A stretch of DNA of 18,696 nucleotides from Dinghuibacter sp964544695 (GCA_964544695.1 CAZJDB010000031.1:1-18696); one strand, 5' to 3'; shown: positions 8,213-15,272, counted from the first letter of the stretch. Notes: generated by a model from the letters alone, not told the origin. Numbers and translations: made by a program.

Positions 8213-8772
8213 GATACCTTTTAGTGCTATTCTTTTTGGTTTCGTGCTCGGCTCCTTCCCCGCGTTCGGCGTTTTCTGTAGTGCTGCCTGCGGGCTGGTC
8301 CACGGAACATATTCCCTTTCCTATTTCGTTTGCTCCTTCTCTTGCGTATTCGGGGACGGAGAACGCCTATTTTTCACCCGGGTGGGGGGACGTGGATAGC
8401 GCGGAGTATTGGTCTTACGCTTTCCTTTGGTGGCTGGACGGTTCGGTTGCTTTCGATACGGCTTCGCTGCGAGCGGACTTGTTTACTTATTACGACGGGT
8501 TGGTGCGGAGTAATATTCAGCGCAGGGCGATTCCTTATTCTTCGGTATCTCCGACTTCTGTGACGATTGATTCTGCATTGCGCGGGACCGTTGGGTTTTT
8601 CGACTATATGGGGCGTAAACCTATCTTGTTGAATTATCGGTTGCATTTGATTCATTGCGGCGGTCATACGGCCCTGTTGGCCAACCTTTCGCCCCAGCCT
8701 TTTTCAGGACCGGTCTGGGAGAAGTTTGAATCGCTGGATACTTCCTTCCACTGTCTACCGGGTTTTCGGTAG
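8209..8772 (+). CDS. Predicted lipoprotein of unknown function
   Basis: This 187-residue protein begins with a short hydrophobic signal ending LVSC, so Cys13 is the likely lipidated residue. The mature part is rich in aromatic residues (YWSYAFLWWLDG near 66-77) with no family I recognise. Its ATG overlaps the permease stop by four bases (ATGA), implying translational coupling and a related job, for example an envelope accessory of that permease. This is unusual because these permeases are generally encoded alone. The stop codon lies inside the first of two tandem hairpins. Its reality as a gene is well supported by the signal peptide, coupling and length; the function is open. Confidence 0.8.
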   Translation: MRYLLVLFFLVSCSAPSPRSAFSVVLPAGWSTEHIPFPISFAPSLAYSGTENAYFSPGWGDVDSAEYWSYAFLWWLDGSVAFDTASLRADLFTYYDGLVRSNIQRRAIPYSSVSPTSVTIDSALRGTVGFFDYMGRKPILLNYRLHLIHCGGHTALLANLSPQPFSGPVWEKFESLDTSFHCLPGFR

Positions 8773-8796
8773 GTCAATATACCGGGTTCCCGGTAT
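8756..8796 (+). repeat. Tandem pair of near-identical hairpins across a stop codon
   Basis: TACCGGGTTTTCGGTA (8756-8771) is followed 24 bases later by TACCGGGTTCCCGGTA (8780-8795). They differ only by TT versus CC, and in RNA G-U pairs would let both fold the same way. The first contains the lipoprotein stop TAG (8770-8772). The second extends to a perfect 18-base palindrome (8779-8796) that touches the -33 element of the next promoter. They may act as a terminator, an RNA stabiliser or an operator. There is no strong U-run next to them. Confidence 0.55.
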
Positions 8797-8826
8797 TGCG
8801 GATTGGTTTTCCAGCGGGTAATTTTG
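8796..8826 (+). promoter_or_regulatory. Bacteroidota-type promoter for the outer-membrane protein gene
   Basis: TTG at 8796-8798 and TAATTTTG at 8819-8826 are 20 bases apart, a full match to the Bacteroidota -33 TTG / -7 TAnnTTTG pattern. Transcription would begin around 8833, giving a very short leader before ATG at 8842. Confidence 0.65.
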
Positions 8827-8841
8827 ATGCCAACCTCTGTT

Positions 8842-9648
8842 ATGAAAACAATCCTGCTCTCCCTGCTGTTCATCCCGGTCTTTGCATCCGCGCAACACCT
8901 CGACTCTGTTCGCATTCAACCCAAAAATTGGAGATTCAACTCCGGTCTTGATGTCGGCGCCTGGTGGGGCGGGACGGGAGTGACTCCCCTGGACCCTAAA
9001 TCCAATCCCTTGATCGCCTCCCAACTACATTCCCAGACGGCTTATACGGGGGATATCTACTTTGAATGGTTGCATCGTACTAAGGCACAGGGTCGTGTAG
9101 GGCCTGATTTCGGGATCAAGACCAAACTGGTATGGGATTGGTTCACCACCAATAATGGTGGCTCGGGGAACGGGTATGAATCGCTTACCCTGAACTATGC
9201 GAATGTTCCCCTGTTATTCGAATACTGTCTTTCCTTCAAGAATAAGGTGACCGTGCCGCACTACATCGCGCCGACTTCAAATACGCAATACACTGTTTAC
9301 GATCACAGTTATTACTATAATGTTTTTGCCACCACCACGACGACTTCGGGCGGATGGACTGCAGGGGGCATTCCTTATTCCGATGCCATCTTCATTTACG
9401 CAGGTCCCCAGATCTGTTACCTGACGGAAGGATTCCACAATGTCAACGGAAAGACGTCCGTGGATACGGATCCTGCTTTGGAGAAGTCCTATGCGGGGTT
9501 TGTGGGGGGATTTTGCTTTTACCTTGCCAACCTTAATGTGGACATTTCTTATCAGCGGGCGCTGACTTCGATTGCCAAGGGGCAGAATGTCTATGTGTCG
9601 GGGTTCCTGTTCCGGCTGGGGTTCAATTTGTCGAGGAGAAAGTTCTGA
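8842..9648 (+). CDS. Predicted outer-membrane beta-barrel protein
   Basis: This 268-residue protein has a clear signal peptide (MKTILLSLLFIPVFASAQ, cleavage after ASA). The rest is made of alternating aromatic and polar strands such as SGLDVGAWWGGTG, GDIYFEWLH and NVYVSGFLFRLGFNLSRRKF, ending in a terminal Phe as expected for barrel insertion. It resembles the porin-like OMP_b-brl families of Bacteroidota, but no specific family is claimed. In-frame ATGs at 8803 and 8827 are rejected because the signal peptide begins at 8842 and the predicted transcription start lies at about 8833. It has its own promoter, so it is probably not strictly part of the permease/lipoprotein operon. Confidence 0.8.
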   Translation: MKTILLSLLFIPVFASAQHLDSVRIQPKNWRFNSGLDVGAWWGGTGVTPLDPKSNPLIASQLHSQTAYTGDIYFEWLHRTKAQGRVGPDFGIKTKLVWDWFTTNNGGSGNGYESLTLNYANVPLLFEYCLSFKNKVTVPHYIAPTSNTQYTVYDHSYYYNVFATTTTTSGGWTAGGIPYSDAIFIYAGPQICYLTEGFHNVNGKTSVDTDPALEKSYAGFVGGFCFYLANLNVDISYQRALTSIAKGQNVYVSGFLFRLGFNLSRRKF

Positions 9649-9674
9649 GCGGGCATTTATTCGTAAATCGCCGC
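9649..9674 (+). terminator. Hairpin after the outer-membrane protein gene
   Basis: Directly after the stop, GCGG and CCGC pair around a 2x2 mismatch, then ATTTA and TAAAT close a TTCG loop (9655-9668). There is no U-run, so termination is plausible rather than certain. Confidence 0.4.
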
Positions 9675-9721
9675 AGTTATTGTCCAAAGGCTGCGAATAT
9701 ATAATATCTCCTTCTTGATAA

Positions 9722-9746
9722 TTTGAAGTACATAGCTTACTTCAAA
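9722..9746 (+). promoter_or_regulatory. Perfect 9-base inverted repeat just before the MauE-like start
   Basis: TTTGAAGTA (9722-9730) and TACTTCAAA (9738-9746) are exact reverse complements separated by CATAGCT, ending 8 bases before the ATG at 9755. As DNA it could be an operator for the whole gene set. As RNA it would form a hairpin covering the ribosome-binding region. Confidence 0.5.
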
Positions 9747-9754
9747 CTTCACAT

Positions 9755-10201
9755 ATGAAGAGAGGAACGATTATTGAATTGATTGCCAGCCTCTACGCCC
9801 TCCTTTTCGTCTATGCCTCCGTCAGCAAAGTGATTAATTTTCAGGAATTCCGGGTTCAACTTGGGAAATCCCCCCTGTTGACTGCCTATGCCGGTGCTTT
9901 TGCCGTATTCGTCCCCCTTCTGGAAATTGCCGTGTCCCTGCTACTGGCCGTCCCCCTGAGCCGGAGGGTAGGACTTTACGCCTCCTTTTGCCTGATGGTT
10001 ATGTTTACCACGTATATCATCATGATCCTTCATTTCAGCGAATACATTCCCTGTTCCTGCGGAGGCATCCTGCAAAATATGACCTGGGGCCAGCACCTCG
10101 TTTTCAATATTTTTTTCATTATTCCCGCTGTCATCGCTATTCTTTTATTTCCTAACCAATCAAAGGTTATTGCTTTTGCCTCAAAAAGCAGCAAACTATG
10201 A
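9755..10201 (+). CDS. MauE/DoxX-like redox-associated membrane protein
   Basis: This 148-residue protein has four predicted membrane helices (about 8-26, 46-66, 73-93 and 113-131). The third is followed by YIPCSCGGILQNMTWGQHLVFN (98-119), whose Cys-x-Cys-Gly-Gly motif at 100-104 is characteristic of MauE/DoxX-like proteins in Bacteroidota. MauE proper is needed for methylamine dehydrogenase maturation, where disulfides must form. Here no methylamine genes are present, so only a general thiol-redox role in the membrane is inferred. The stop overlaps the next start (ATGA at 10198-10201), coupling it to a small secreted Cys-rich protein that is a natural candidate substrate. An inverted repeat lies just upstream. 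Confidence 0.8.
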   Translation: MKRGTIIELIASLYALLFVYASVSKVINFQEFRVQLGKSPLLTAYAGAFAVFVPLLEIAVSLLLAVPLSRRVGLYASFCLMVMFTTYIIMILHFSEYIPCSCGGILQNMTWGQHLVFNIFFIIPAVIAILLFPNQSKVIAFASKSSKL

Positions 10202-10437
10202 GAAAGACTTTCATACTTTTCGCCGCAGTTTTTTCGGTGGCCGTTCTAGGCGCCTTTACGACGAAATTTCACTCCGCCAGGTTACCGATGGCCACGATAG
10301 TTGAAGACGGTAGCTGTGTCAGGACAGAGTTGCCTCAGGCATGCGGTATTGCAGGATCAACCGTATGCACGATTTCAGGCGTTACCTATTATTTAATTAC
10401 AAAACCCTGCTCCCAAGCAATCGTTTACAATCCATAA
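10198..10437 (+). CDS. Small secreted Cys-rich protein, DUF6520-like (copy 1)
   Basis: This 79-residue protein has a Sec-type signal (about 1-23) ending LGAFTTK and a mature part of some 55 residues containing Cys at 40, 49, 57 and 71. The even number of Cys suggests two disulfides. The size, leader and position after a MauE/DoxX-like gene match the uncharacterised DUF6520 family of Bacteroidota as I know it. The start overlaps the upstream stop by four bases, and a second copy follows 16 bases after its stop. The function is unknown. An extracytoplasmic peptide whose cysteines are handled by the neighbouring membrane protein is an inference. Confidence 0.75.
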   Translation: MRKTFILFAAVFSVAVLGAFTTKFHSARLPMATIVEDGSCVRTELPQACGIAGSTVCTISGVTYYLITKPCSQAIVYNP

Positions 10438-10453
10438 TCAAATTATTGAATTT

Positions 10454-10693
10454 ATGAAAAAAACGATCATTCTATTCGCGGCGGTCTTTTGTGTAGCCAT
10501 TCTGGGAGCCTTTACTACTAAAGCCCGCCATTCAAAAATGCCCGGGGCATATTGTACACTCGGTTGTTCAATAAAGGACAAGCCTACTTATTGCACATTA
10601 AGCGACCCACACCTGTGTACCATGGTAATTTTAGGTACTACGTACACCTTTTACCAGGATATGAATTGCACGACGCCATATTATATGCCCTAG
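10454..10693 (+). CDS. Small secreted Cys-rich protein, DUF6520-like (copy 2)
   Basis: This 79-residue paralogue has the same length as copy 1. Nineteen of the first 23 residues are identical, though 12 of those 19 codons differ synonymously. The mature part has diverged strongly and carries Cys at 34, 38, 47, 55 and 72 (another, Cys13, lies in the signal). The closing pattern, a Cys, a hydrophobic-Gly-x-Thr-Tyr turn, a Cys and final Tyr-x-Pro, is shared with copy 1. A stable hairpin begins 13 bases after its stop. The odd number of mature Cys leaves one free for a partner or a mixed disulfide. The function is unknown. Confidence 0.75.
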   Translation: MKKTIILFAAVFCVAILGAFTTKARHSKMPGAYCTLGCSIKDKPTYCTLSDPHLCTMVILGTTYTFYQDMNCTTPYYMP

Positions 10694-10706
10694 TAGTTGT
10701 TCAAAA

Positions 10707-10736
10707 AAAGTTGGCGGAGTCCCTTCCGCCAACTTT
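10707..10736 (+). terminator. Strong 12-bp hairpin inside the MauE/DUF6520 gene set
   Basis: AAAGTTGGCGGA (10707-10718) pairs perfectly with TCCGCCAACTTT (10725-10736) around a 6-base loop. On the plus strand only TTT follows, so termination would be partial. On the minus strand seven T follow, a better terminator in that direction. The next ATG (10755) is only 18 bases away, leaving no room for a separate promoter, so it probably attenuates rather than ends the operon. Confidence 0.7.
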
Positions 10737-10754
10737 ACCCAAATCCGGTGAGAT

Positions 10755-11792
10755 ATGAAATCGAAAGTAATCTCTCTTTTTATTTGTCTCGTATTCAGCA
10801 TTTCGGCGGTGGTGGCCCTTGACCTGCTTTCCTTCAAAATAAACAGGCGGAAAAATGGATTTATCCGGTTGTTTCCCTCCCACCTGGCACTCCCGTTAAA
10901 GATTCAGGATATCAAATACAACTCTTATTACCTGGCCGGATACGCCGAAGGGAAAATATATCTGGGCAACTCATCGGCGCCATACATGCTGCTGGCCGCC
11001 GATTCAGCTTTAAAGGACATCCAGCAGGTAAAACTCCACATTTCAGGCAGCCCCCCCGTGTTCCCCGGTTATAATATGTTGGCTGTTGATTCCTTATCCG
11101 TCTACTTAATGGAAGGAGAAATCTCGACGATCATTACAGGCAGCCTGTGGGGGTTAAACCTTTCTCATATTTACAAAAGCCCCCCTTTCAGCTTTGGCAT
11201 TCCCCTTTCTCCATCCACCTTTGTAGTCAGGTCTTATTACAATGCCTCCGGTCAGAACGTCCTGGAAAAGGTCTCAGTACCCAGCGATTCCATTAAGGCC
11301 ATATACCCTTTGAAAAAACAGGGAGACGGCATCTTTTCCACAGATGGCTTGTTACGATACGAACCGGTATCCAAGTCTATCGTCTATATTTATTTCTACA
11401 GAAACGAAATCGTTCGACTGGATTCTAACCTTAATGTCGTGTATGAATCCCATACCATCGATACGATAAGTCACGCCTATATTAATCCCACCTATATTGC
11501 TTCTACTAAAAGTCTTACCCTGGCTCATCCTCCATTGCTGGTGAATAAAGATTGTAGCGTGAATAAGGATTGGATATTTGTCCGGTCTGGATTACGCGCC
11601 AATAATGAAGATCAGGAATCGTTTGATCAGTGGTCCGTCATCGATGTCTATTCATTTAAAGACGGCAGCTATCACTTCAGCTTTTATCTTCCCGATTTAA
11701 ACCACATAAAAACCAAAAATTTTGCGGTTTATGGGAAGACGCTTATTGCCATGTATGATCATTATTTGTATGCTTACCGGATGAATTTCTGA
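10755..11792 (+). CDS. Exported protein of unknown function, possibly a beta-propeller
   Basis: This 345-residue protein has an N-terminal signal or anchor (about 5-24). Its remaining sequence is built of short beta-like repeats with tracts such as YYLAGYAEGKIYLGN (57-71), YFYRNEIVRLD and GKTLIAMYDHYLYAYR, the spacing seen in six- or seven-bladed propellers (BF3164/TolB-like) of Bacteroidota. I do not recognise a specific family. It has few Cys in the mature part. A GGTGAG ribosome-binding stretch lies just before the ATG. It follows the small Cys-rich genes across a hairpin, so it is probably expressed at a lower level from the same promoter. The base composition from about 10400 to here looks more AT-rich than the flanks by eye. 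Confidence 0.7.
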   Translation: MKSKVISLFICLVFSISAVVALDLLSFKINRRKNGFIRLFPSHLALPLKIQDIKYNSYYLAGYAEGKIYLGNSSAPYMLLAADSALKDIQQVKLHISGSPPVFPGYNMLAVDSLSVYLMEGEISTIITGSLWGLNLSHIYKSPPFSFGIPLSPSTFVVRSYYNASGQNVLEKVSVPSDSIKAIYPLKKQGDGIFSTDGLLRYEPVSKSIVYIYFYRNEIVRLDSNLNVVYESHTIDTISHAYINPTYIASTKSLTLAHPPLLVNKDCSVNKDWIFVRSGLRANNEDQESFDQWSVIDVYSFKDGSYHFSFYLPDLNHIKTKNFAVYGKTLIAMYDHYLYAYRMNF

Positions 11793-11821
11793 TTCTCAAA
11801 ACTTGTTACTATATTCCCCTG

Positions 11822-12175
11822 GTGACCCCAATCCAAAAACGCAATGCCCGAAGGATCATTCACGGGGCTGCCACCATCGGCGCCCTTGTGGCCGGAGGGC
11901 TTGCCCAGTTGCCTACCAGCGACAACGTCGTATTGGTCCCCCTGGAAATCATCATGGTCGTTTTATTGGGGAATACATTCGGAATGCGCTTGCGCCATTC
12001 TTACCGGACTGCGCTGATCGTGGGGACAACCGCCACCATGATCGGGCGGGGCGTGTCGGAGGTATTGGTGGGATGGATTCCAGGTTTCGGCAATGTATTG
12101 GATGCTTTGACGGCGTTGGTTGTCATAGAGGTGCTTGGGTGGGTGGTGGCGAGGGAATTCGAAAGACACGGTTAA
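11822..12175 (+). CDS. Small glycine-rich membrane protein of unknown function
   Basis: This 117-residue protein starts with GTG and is basic at the N-terminus (QKRNARR). Hydrophobic stretches at about 15-28, 34-50, 62-77 and 88-110 include VGWIPGFGNVLDALTALVVIEVLGW. The last stretch vaguely recalls the DUF697/YcjF type of membrane segment, but this is a weak resemblance. No ATG lies upstream in frame, the first internal ATG is within the second hydrophobic stretch, and no good ribosome-binding site is visible. It starts 30 bases after the preceding gene and is convergent with the nitrilase-like gene. Confidence 0.6.
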   Translation: MTPIQKRNARRIIHGAATIGALVAGGLAQLPTSDNVVLVPLEIIMVVLLGNTFGMRLRHSYRTALIVGTTATMIGRGVSEVLVGWIPGFGNVLDALTALVVIEVLGWVVAREFERHG

Positions 12176-12253
12176 AATCCTCACGGGTCAATTCCCAATT
12201 GTCAGCTGATTGTAAGGGTTTCGGGTTGATCGCTCACGGAGAAATGGAAGATA

Positions 12254-12745
12254 TCAGAGATAATACCGGCCCTCCAGGGCGATGTGTTGCATGGTAGCCT
12301 GCCAGCTGGGTCTTGCGTCGGCGGTGGGGGCGAGGGGCATGTAGTTTTCCCAGCAGATCAGGCCTCCGATAACGCCGAGATCCGTGCTGAACGTTTGCAG
12401 GGTCGATCCGTCACTTTCGCCCCAAATGAAGCGCTCAAGGCCGGTAGGTTTTATTTTTCGATGAACGCCTATTATAGTTCCGTCGTTGTTGAAATAAACC
12501 AGGCCGCACATTAGGGACTTGTGTCTTTCGGTGACGCCCAGGGCTACTTTCAGGCCGTTCGCCTTGATGGTACTTTGGATTTTTTTGAGATCATCTGTGG
12601 ATAGGTCCACGCTGTTTTCCCAGAGGAGGAGTTCACAACCTTCTTTGGCGGCCCTTTCGATCCAGTGGCAAACAATATCGATCGTTTTTGGTTTATCGAA
12701 AAGGGCGGGTGTCGCTTGTACTACACCCACTTTAGTTTTTCTCAT
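12254..12745 (-). CDS. Shrunken nitrilase-superfamily gene lacking the catalytic Glu (probable degenerate remnant)
   Basis: This 163-residue protein starts MRKTKVGVVQATPALFDK, a standard nitrilase N-terminus. HRKIKPTGLERFIWGESDGS (95-114) has the catalytic Lys97, and GGLICWENYMPLA (127-139) the nucleophile Cys131. Between CELLL (37-41) and WENSVDL (42-48) about 35 residues are missing, including the FPEAF block with the catalytic Glu. Between PLA and PTADAR about 14 more are missing. The frame stops right after HIALEGR, so roughly the last third of a usual 300-330 residue enzyme is absent. Both internal losses keep the frame. An active nitrilase is not expected. It overlaps the upstream phosphoesterase stop by 14 bases, so it may still be translated. 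Confidence 0.75.
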   Translation of the reverse strand: MRKTKVGVVQATPALFDKPKTIDIVCHWIERAAKEGCELLLWENSVDLSTDDLKKIQSTIKANGLKVALGVTERHKSLMCGLVYFNNDGTIIGVHRKIKPTGLERFIWGESDGSTLQTFSTDLGVIGGLICWENYMPLAPTADARPSWQATMQHIALEGRYYL

Positions 12746-15164
12746 TGTATGGAGTATTATAACCTTTTACCGAATACCAAATGATGCGGTTGAAGACCTT
12801 TTCGTCGACCTTGTCGACGTCGCTCAGGTCTTGTTTCATCGATTGTCTCGCCCAATAGAGGGGCTTGCCTTTCAGCGCCTGAAGTGGCGGATTCAATTGA
12901 TCCAGGGGAATATTGTTCGAATCGGCGACATAAGGCGTGAGGTCCCTTGTTTCCGTGAAACAAGCCGACATATCTCCCGAGGCCGCGTCCAGGCGATTCA
13001 TGGGGGGCAGGCCCAGGATGCTTTCCATGGTCCGGACCATGCTGACTTGGGAAAAATAGGTCGAGACTACGGTATGGCGTCTTGTGTAGGGGCTGATGAC
13101 GAATCCGATCGTGCGGTGGCCGTCCACGTGGTCGAGTCCATCCTGGGAGTCGTCCTCGGTGACGAAAATGCAGGTCTCGGGCCAAAATTGGCTGTGGCTG
13201 AGGGCTTCGACGATCCTCCCCAGGGCCAGGTCGTTGTCGGCCAGGGCAGCTCGTGTGGTGGGCATCCCCGGGGTGGTGCCCGAGGTATGATCGCATGGGA
13301 GGAGCATGACGACGAAATTAGGGAAAGAGTCGACGGCTTCAAAGTGGTGGAGCTCGTCGATAAAGACGTCAGCCCGGTAGGCATCGGGTACGACGTTGGG
13401 GAAGCCGATATAGCGGGGACAAAGATAGGGTCCGATCGTGGCGATATTGGGGCTGCCGCTGATCTTGATCCTGCCTGTCTTGTATTGCCTGTAAATTTCA
13501 GTAAAGGTGCTATTCGGCGGTGTCACGGTGGCTTTTACAAATTCGCCGTAATCGCGGAAACTAAGACCATGTTTCAGGACATTGTCCCAAATAAACCCTG
13601 ATGGAGCATAGGCCATGGGGTCGTCTCCATCGAAGGGGTAGCTGCGCGCGAATCCTCCGAATGATTTTTCCAGGTAATCCGTCGCATAAGCTTCGTCGGT
13701 CCATTGATGGCCATCCGCACTTAGGACGCCGCTGGTATAAAAATTATCCAGGAGCACGAATTCTTCGGCGAGTTTGTGGTGATTGGGGGTCACGGTGCGT
13801 CCGAAAAGTACCAGGCTTGTGTCCCCATTCCCCTGGGGAAGGTCACCCAGAACCTGGTCGTAGACCCTGTTCTCCTTGATGATGTAGACGATGTGCTTGA
13901 AATGGCTGGTCGCCCGAGCCCCCGGGTCTATCCCATTGTTTCGTTCGACTTCTTTGGTGTCTGCGTCCAGGGCGGTTGCCGTTGGGGTAGGTATGATCGA
14001 AAGGCTACCCAGGTAATCATGGGTACCCAATCCTTTCCTTCCGGGCCTTTTATATCGGGACCCCACGCCCTTGATATTGGCTACGTACAATGTATCGCCC
14101 TGAGCATTGCAAGCCACGGAACCAGGGTACCAACCCGTAGGGATACGACCCAGGATGGAGTAGGGGGGCTGGGCTTCGAGGACACACAGGGCATTTTCAG
14201 TGCCATCGGCAACATATAATCGTTTACCATCGGGCGAAACACAAAGGGCATTCGGAGCCCTACCAAACAGGGTGTCCGATTCCCGGCGGACGGGTATTTC
14301 CGTTATAAGGGTATCCGCCCCGGTATTGATCACACTGACCTCATCGCTGTTGGCACAAGCCACGTAAAGCACCGCACGATCGGGGCTTAGTGCCATGGAA
14401 GAAGGATGGAGACCAACGGTGATTTCCTTAATGACTTTCCCGCTGTGTAAGTCGATCACGGATAGGGAACCGCTGGATGCTACCCCATTAGTCGGATTCA
14501 CCAGAATTGGCGTTCCCGAGGAATTGTACGTGGCTTCTCCGGATAAAGGTTGCCGGCCGCCCCAATTGCTGACATATGCCTTGCTTTCTGATAAGATAAT
14601 AACACCGAACGGAACGTTACCGACCGGAATTTCGGTAATGGCGCTGTCTCTTAAATTTACAGAAGCGAGGGTATTATTACGGCTAAGGGTAACCAGAAGG
14701 CGGTCACCGGAAGGCGTAACCGCGAGCCCTCCCGGAGCCGGATCCCCCCCGATGAGCGGCTTTGGCAGAACAATAGGGGAACCCCAACCGATTTCCTGTT
14801 TGCCGGCGATATGTGCGACCAGGACTCTATCCTCCGCAAGGGTCAGGTAAACCGTTTGTCCGTCCGGGCTCAGACAAAGGCCATTGAAAGAAGCGCCTCC
14901 CTGAGGATAGGGCAGGGTTTGGACCTTCCGGTCGTTCAGGTTTACGAGATCCAATGAACGGATATCCTTAATCAGGAGGTAACCGTTGTCGAGGGTTACC
15001 AATCCCACGGGACGTCCTCCCGGCAGGTAAATCTGTGTTCCCGCCGGGCTGATCAATTGGTTGCTGGGCACCAGATAGGTGCTGTCGGGGCGAGGACCGG
15101 GGGTCTGGGATCGACAGGGCCACGGGGCCAGAACCAGGAGCAGCCAAAGGGATGTAGGTCGCAT
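12732..15164 (-). CDS. YVTN beta-propeller / phosphoesterase fusion (alkaline phosphatase superfamily)
   Basis: This 810-residue exported protein has a signal peptide at 1-20 (cleavage near CRSQ). Residues 40-395 hold repeated propeller strands with SPDGQTVYLT (99-108), SPDGKRLYVADG (310-321) and LYVANIKG (359-366), typical of YncE/YVTN propellers. From about 420 the phosphoesterase domain (PF04185 type, as in acid phosphatases and phospholipase C) begins: HIVYIIKENRVYDQVLGD (424-441), LLDNFY (471-476), SADGHQW (482-488), CDHTSGTTPG (624-633) and TEDDSQDGLDHVDGHR (669-684), which carry the likely metal ligands. Substrate specificity cannot be read. The ATG at 15164 follows a -7 element by only 5 bases, suggesting a near-leaderless transcript. 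It is divergent from the TonB-dependent receptor. Confidence 0.92.
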   Translation of the reverse strand: MRPTSLWLLLVLAPWPCRSQTPGPRPDSTYLVPSNQLISPAGTQIYLPGGRPVGLVTLDNGYLLIKDIRSLDLVNLNDRKVQTLPYPQGGASFNGLCLSPDGQTVYLTLAEDRVLVAHIAGKQEIGWGSPIVLPKPLIGGDPAPGGLAVTPSGDRLLVTLSRNNTLASVNLRDSAITEIPVGNVPFGVIILSESKAYVSNWGGRQPLSGEATYNSSGTPILVNPTNGVASSGSLSVIDLHSGKVIKEITVGLHPSSMALSPDRAVLYVACANSDEVSVINTGADTLITEIPVRRESDTLFGRAPNALCVSPDGKRLYVADGTENALCVLEAQPPYSILGRIPTGWYPGSVACNAQGDTLYVANIKGVGSRYKRPGRKGLGTHDYLGSLSIIPTPTATALDADTKEVERNNGIDPGARATSHFKHIVYIIKENRVYDQVLGDLPQGNGDTSLVLFGRTVTPNHHKLAEEFVLLDNFYTSGVLSADGHQWTDEAYATDYLEKSFGGFARSYPFDGDDPMAYAPSGFIWDNVLKHGLSFRDYGEFVKATVTPPNSTFTEIYRQYKTGRIKISGSPNIATIGPYLCPRYIGFPNVVPDAYRADVFIDELHHFEAVDSFPNFVVMLLPCDHTSGTTPGMPTTRAALADNDLALGRIVEALSHSQFWPETCIFVTEDDSQDGLDHVDGHRTIGFVISPYTRRHTVVSTYFSQVSMVRTMESILGLPPMNRLDAASGDMSACFTETRDLTPYVADSNNIPLDQLNPPLQALKGKPLYWARQSMKQDLSDVDKVDEKVFNRIIWYSVKGYNTPYNEKN

Positions 15165-15169
15165 GCAAT

Positions 15170-15177
15170 CAAAGGTA
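15170..15177 (-). promoter_or_regulatory. -7 promoter element for the phosphoesterase gene
   Basis: The minus strand reads TACCTTTG, an exact TAnnTTTG match. Transcription would start at about the ATG (15164), a leaderless mRNA. No clear -33 TTG is found at the right distance. The operator-like palindrome at 15199-15213 occupies that area. Confidence 0.5.
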
Positions 15178-15198
15178 ATTGAAACGTTAGTATGCGTA

Positions 15199-15222
15199 TC
15201 AGAATGATTCTGATGATTCTGA
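15199..15222. promoter_or_regulatory. Operator-like palindrome and tandem 9-mer in a divergent spacer
   Basis: TCAGAATGATTCTGA (15199-15213) is a perfect inverted repeat with 7-base arms around one central G. Its right part, TGATTCTGA (15205-15213), is repeated immediately at 15214-15222. The site lies 22 bases upstream of the phosphoesterase -7 element and 50 bases upstream of the receptor's. A regulator binding here could control both genes; its identity is unknown. Confidence 0.55.
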
Positions 15223-15272
15223 AGAAAGGTTATCCTAACAATTAATTAATACCCACGCGAGGAATGGGTTTT

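Noticed and set aside
12176..12253. Continuation of the nitrilase C-terminus in another frame after its stop
   Set aside because: All three minus-strand frames were read. None gives recognisable nitrilase sequence, so the C-terminus is missing, not merely frameshifted.
12519..13601. A 360-codon plus-strand frame opposite the phosphoesterase and nitrilase-like genes
   Set aside because: It spans two minus-strand genes with clear motifs and shows no recognisable protein features.
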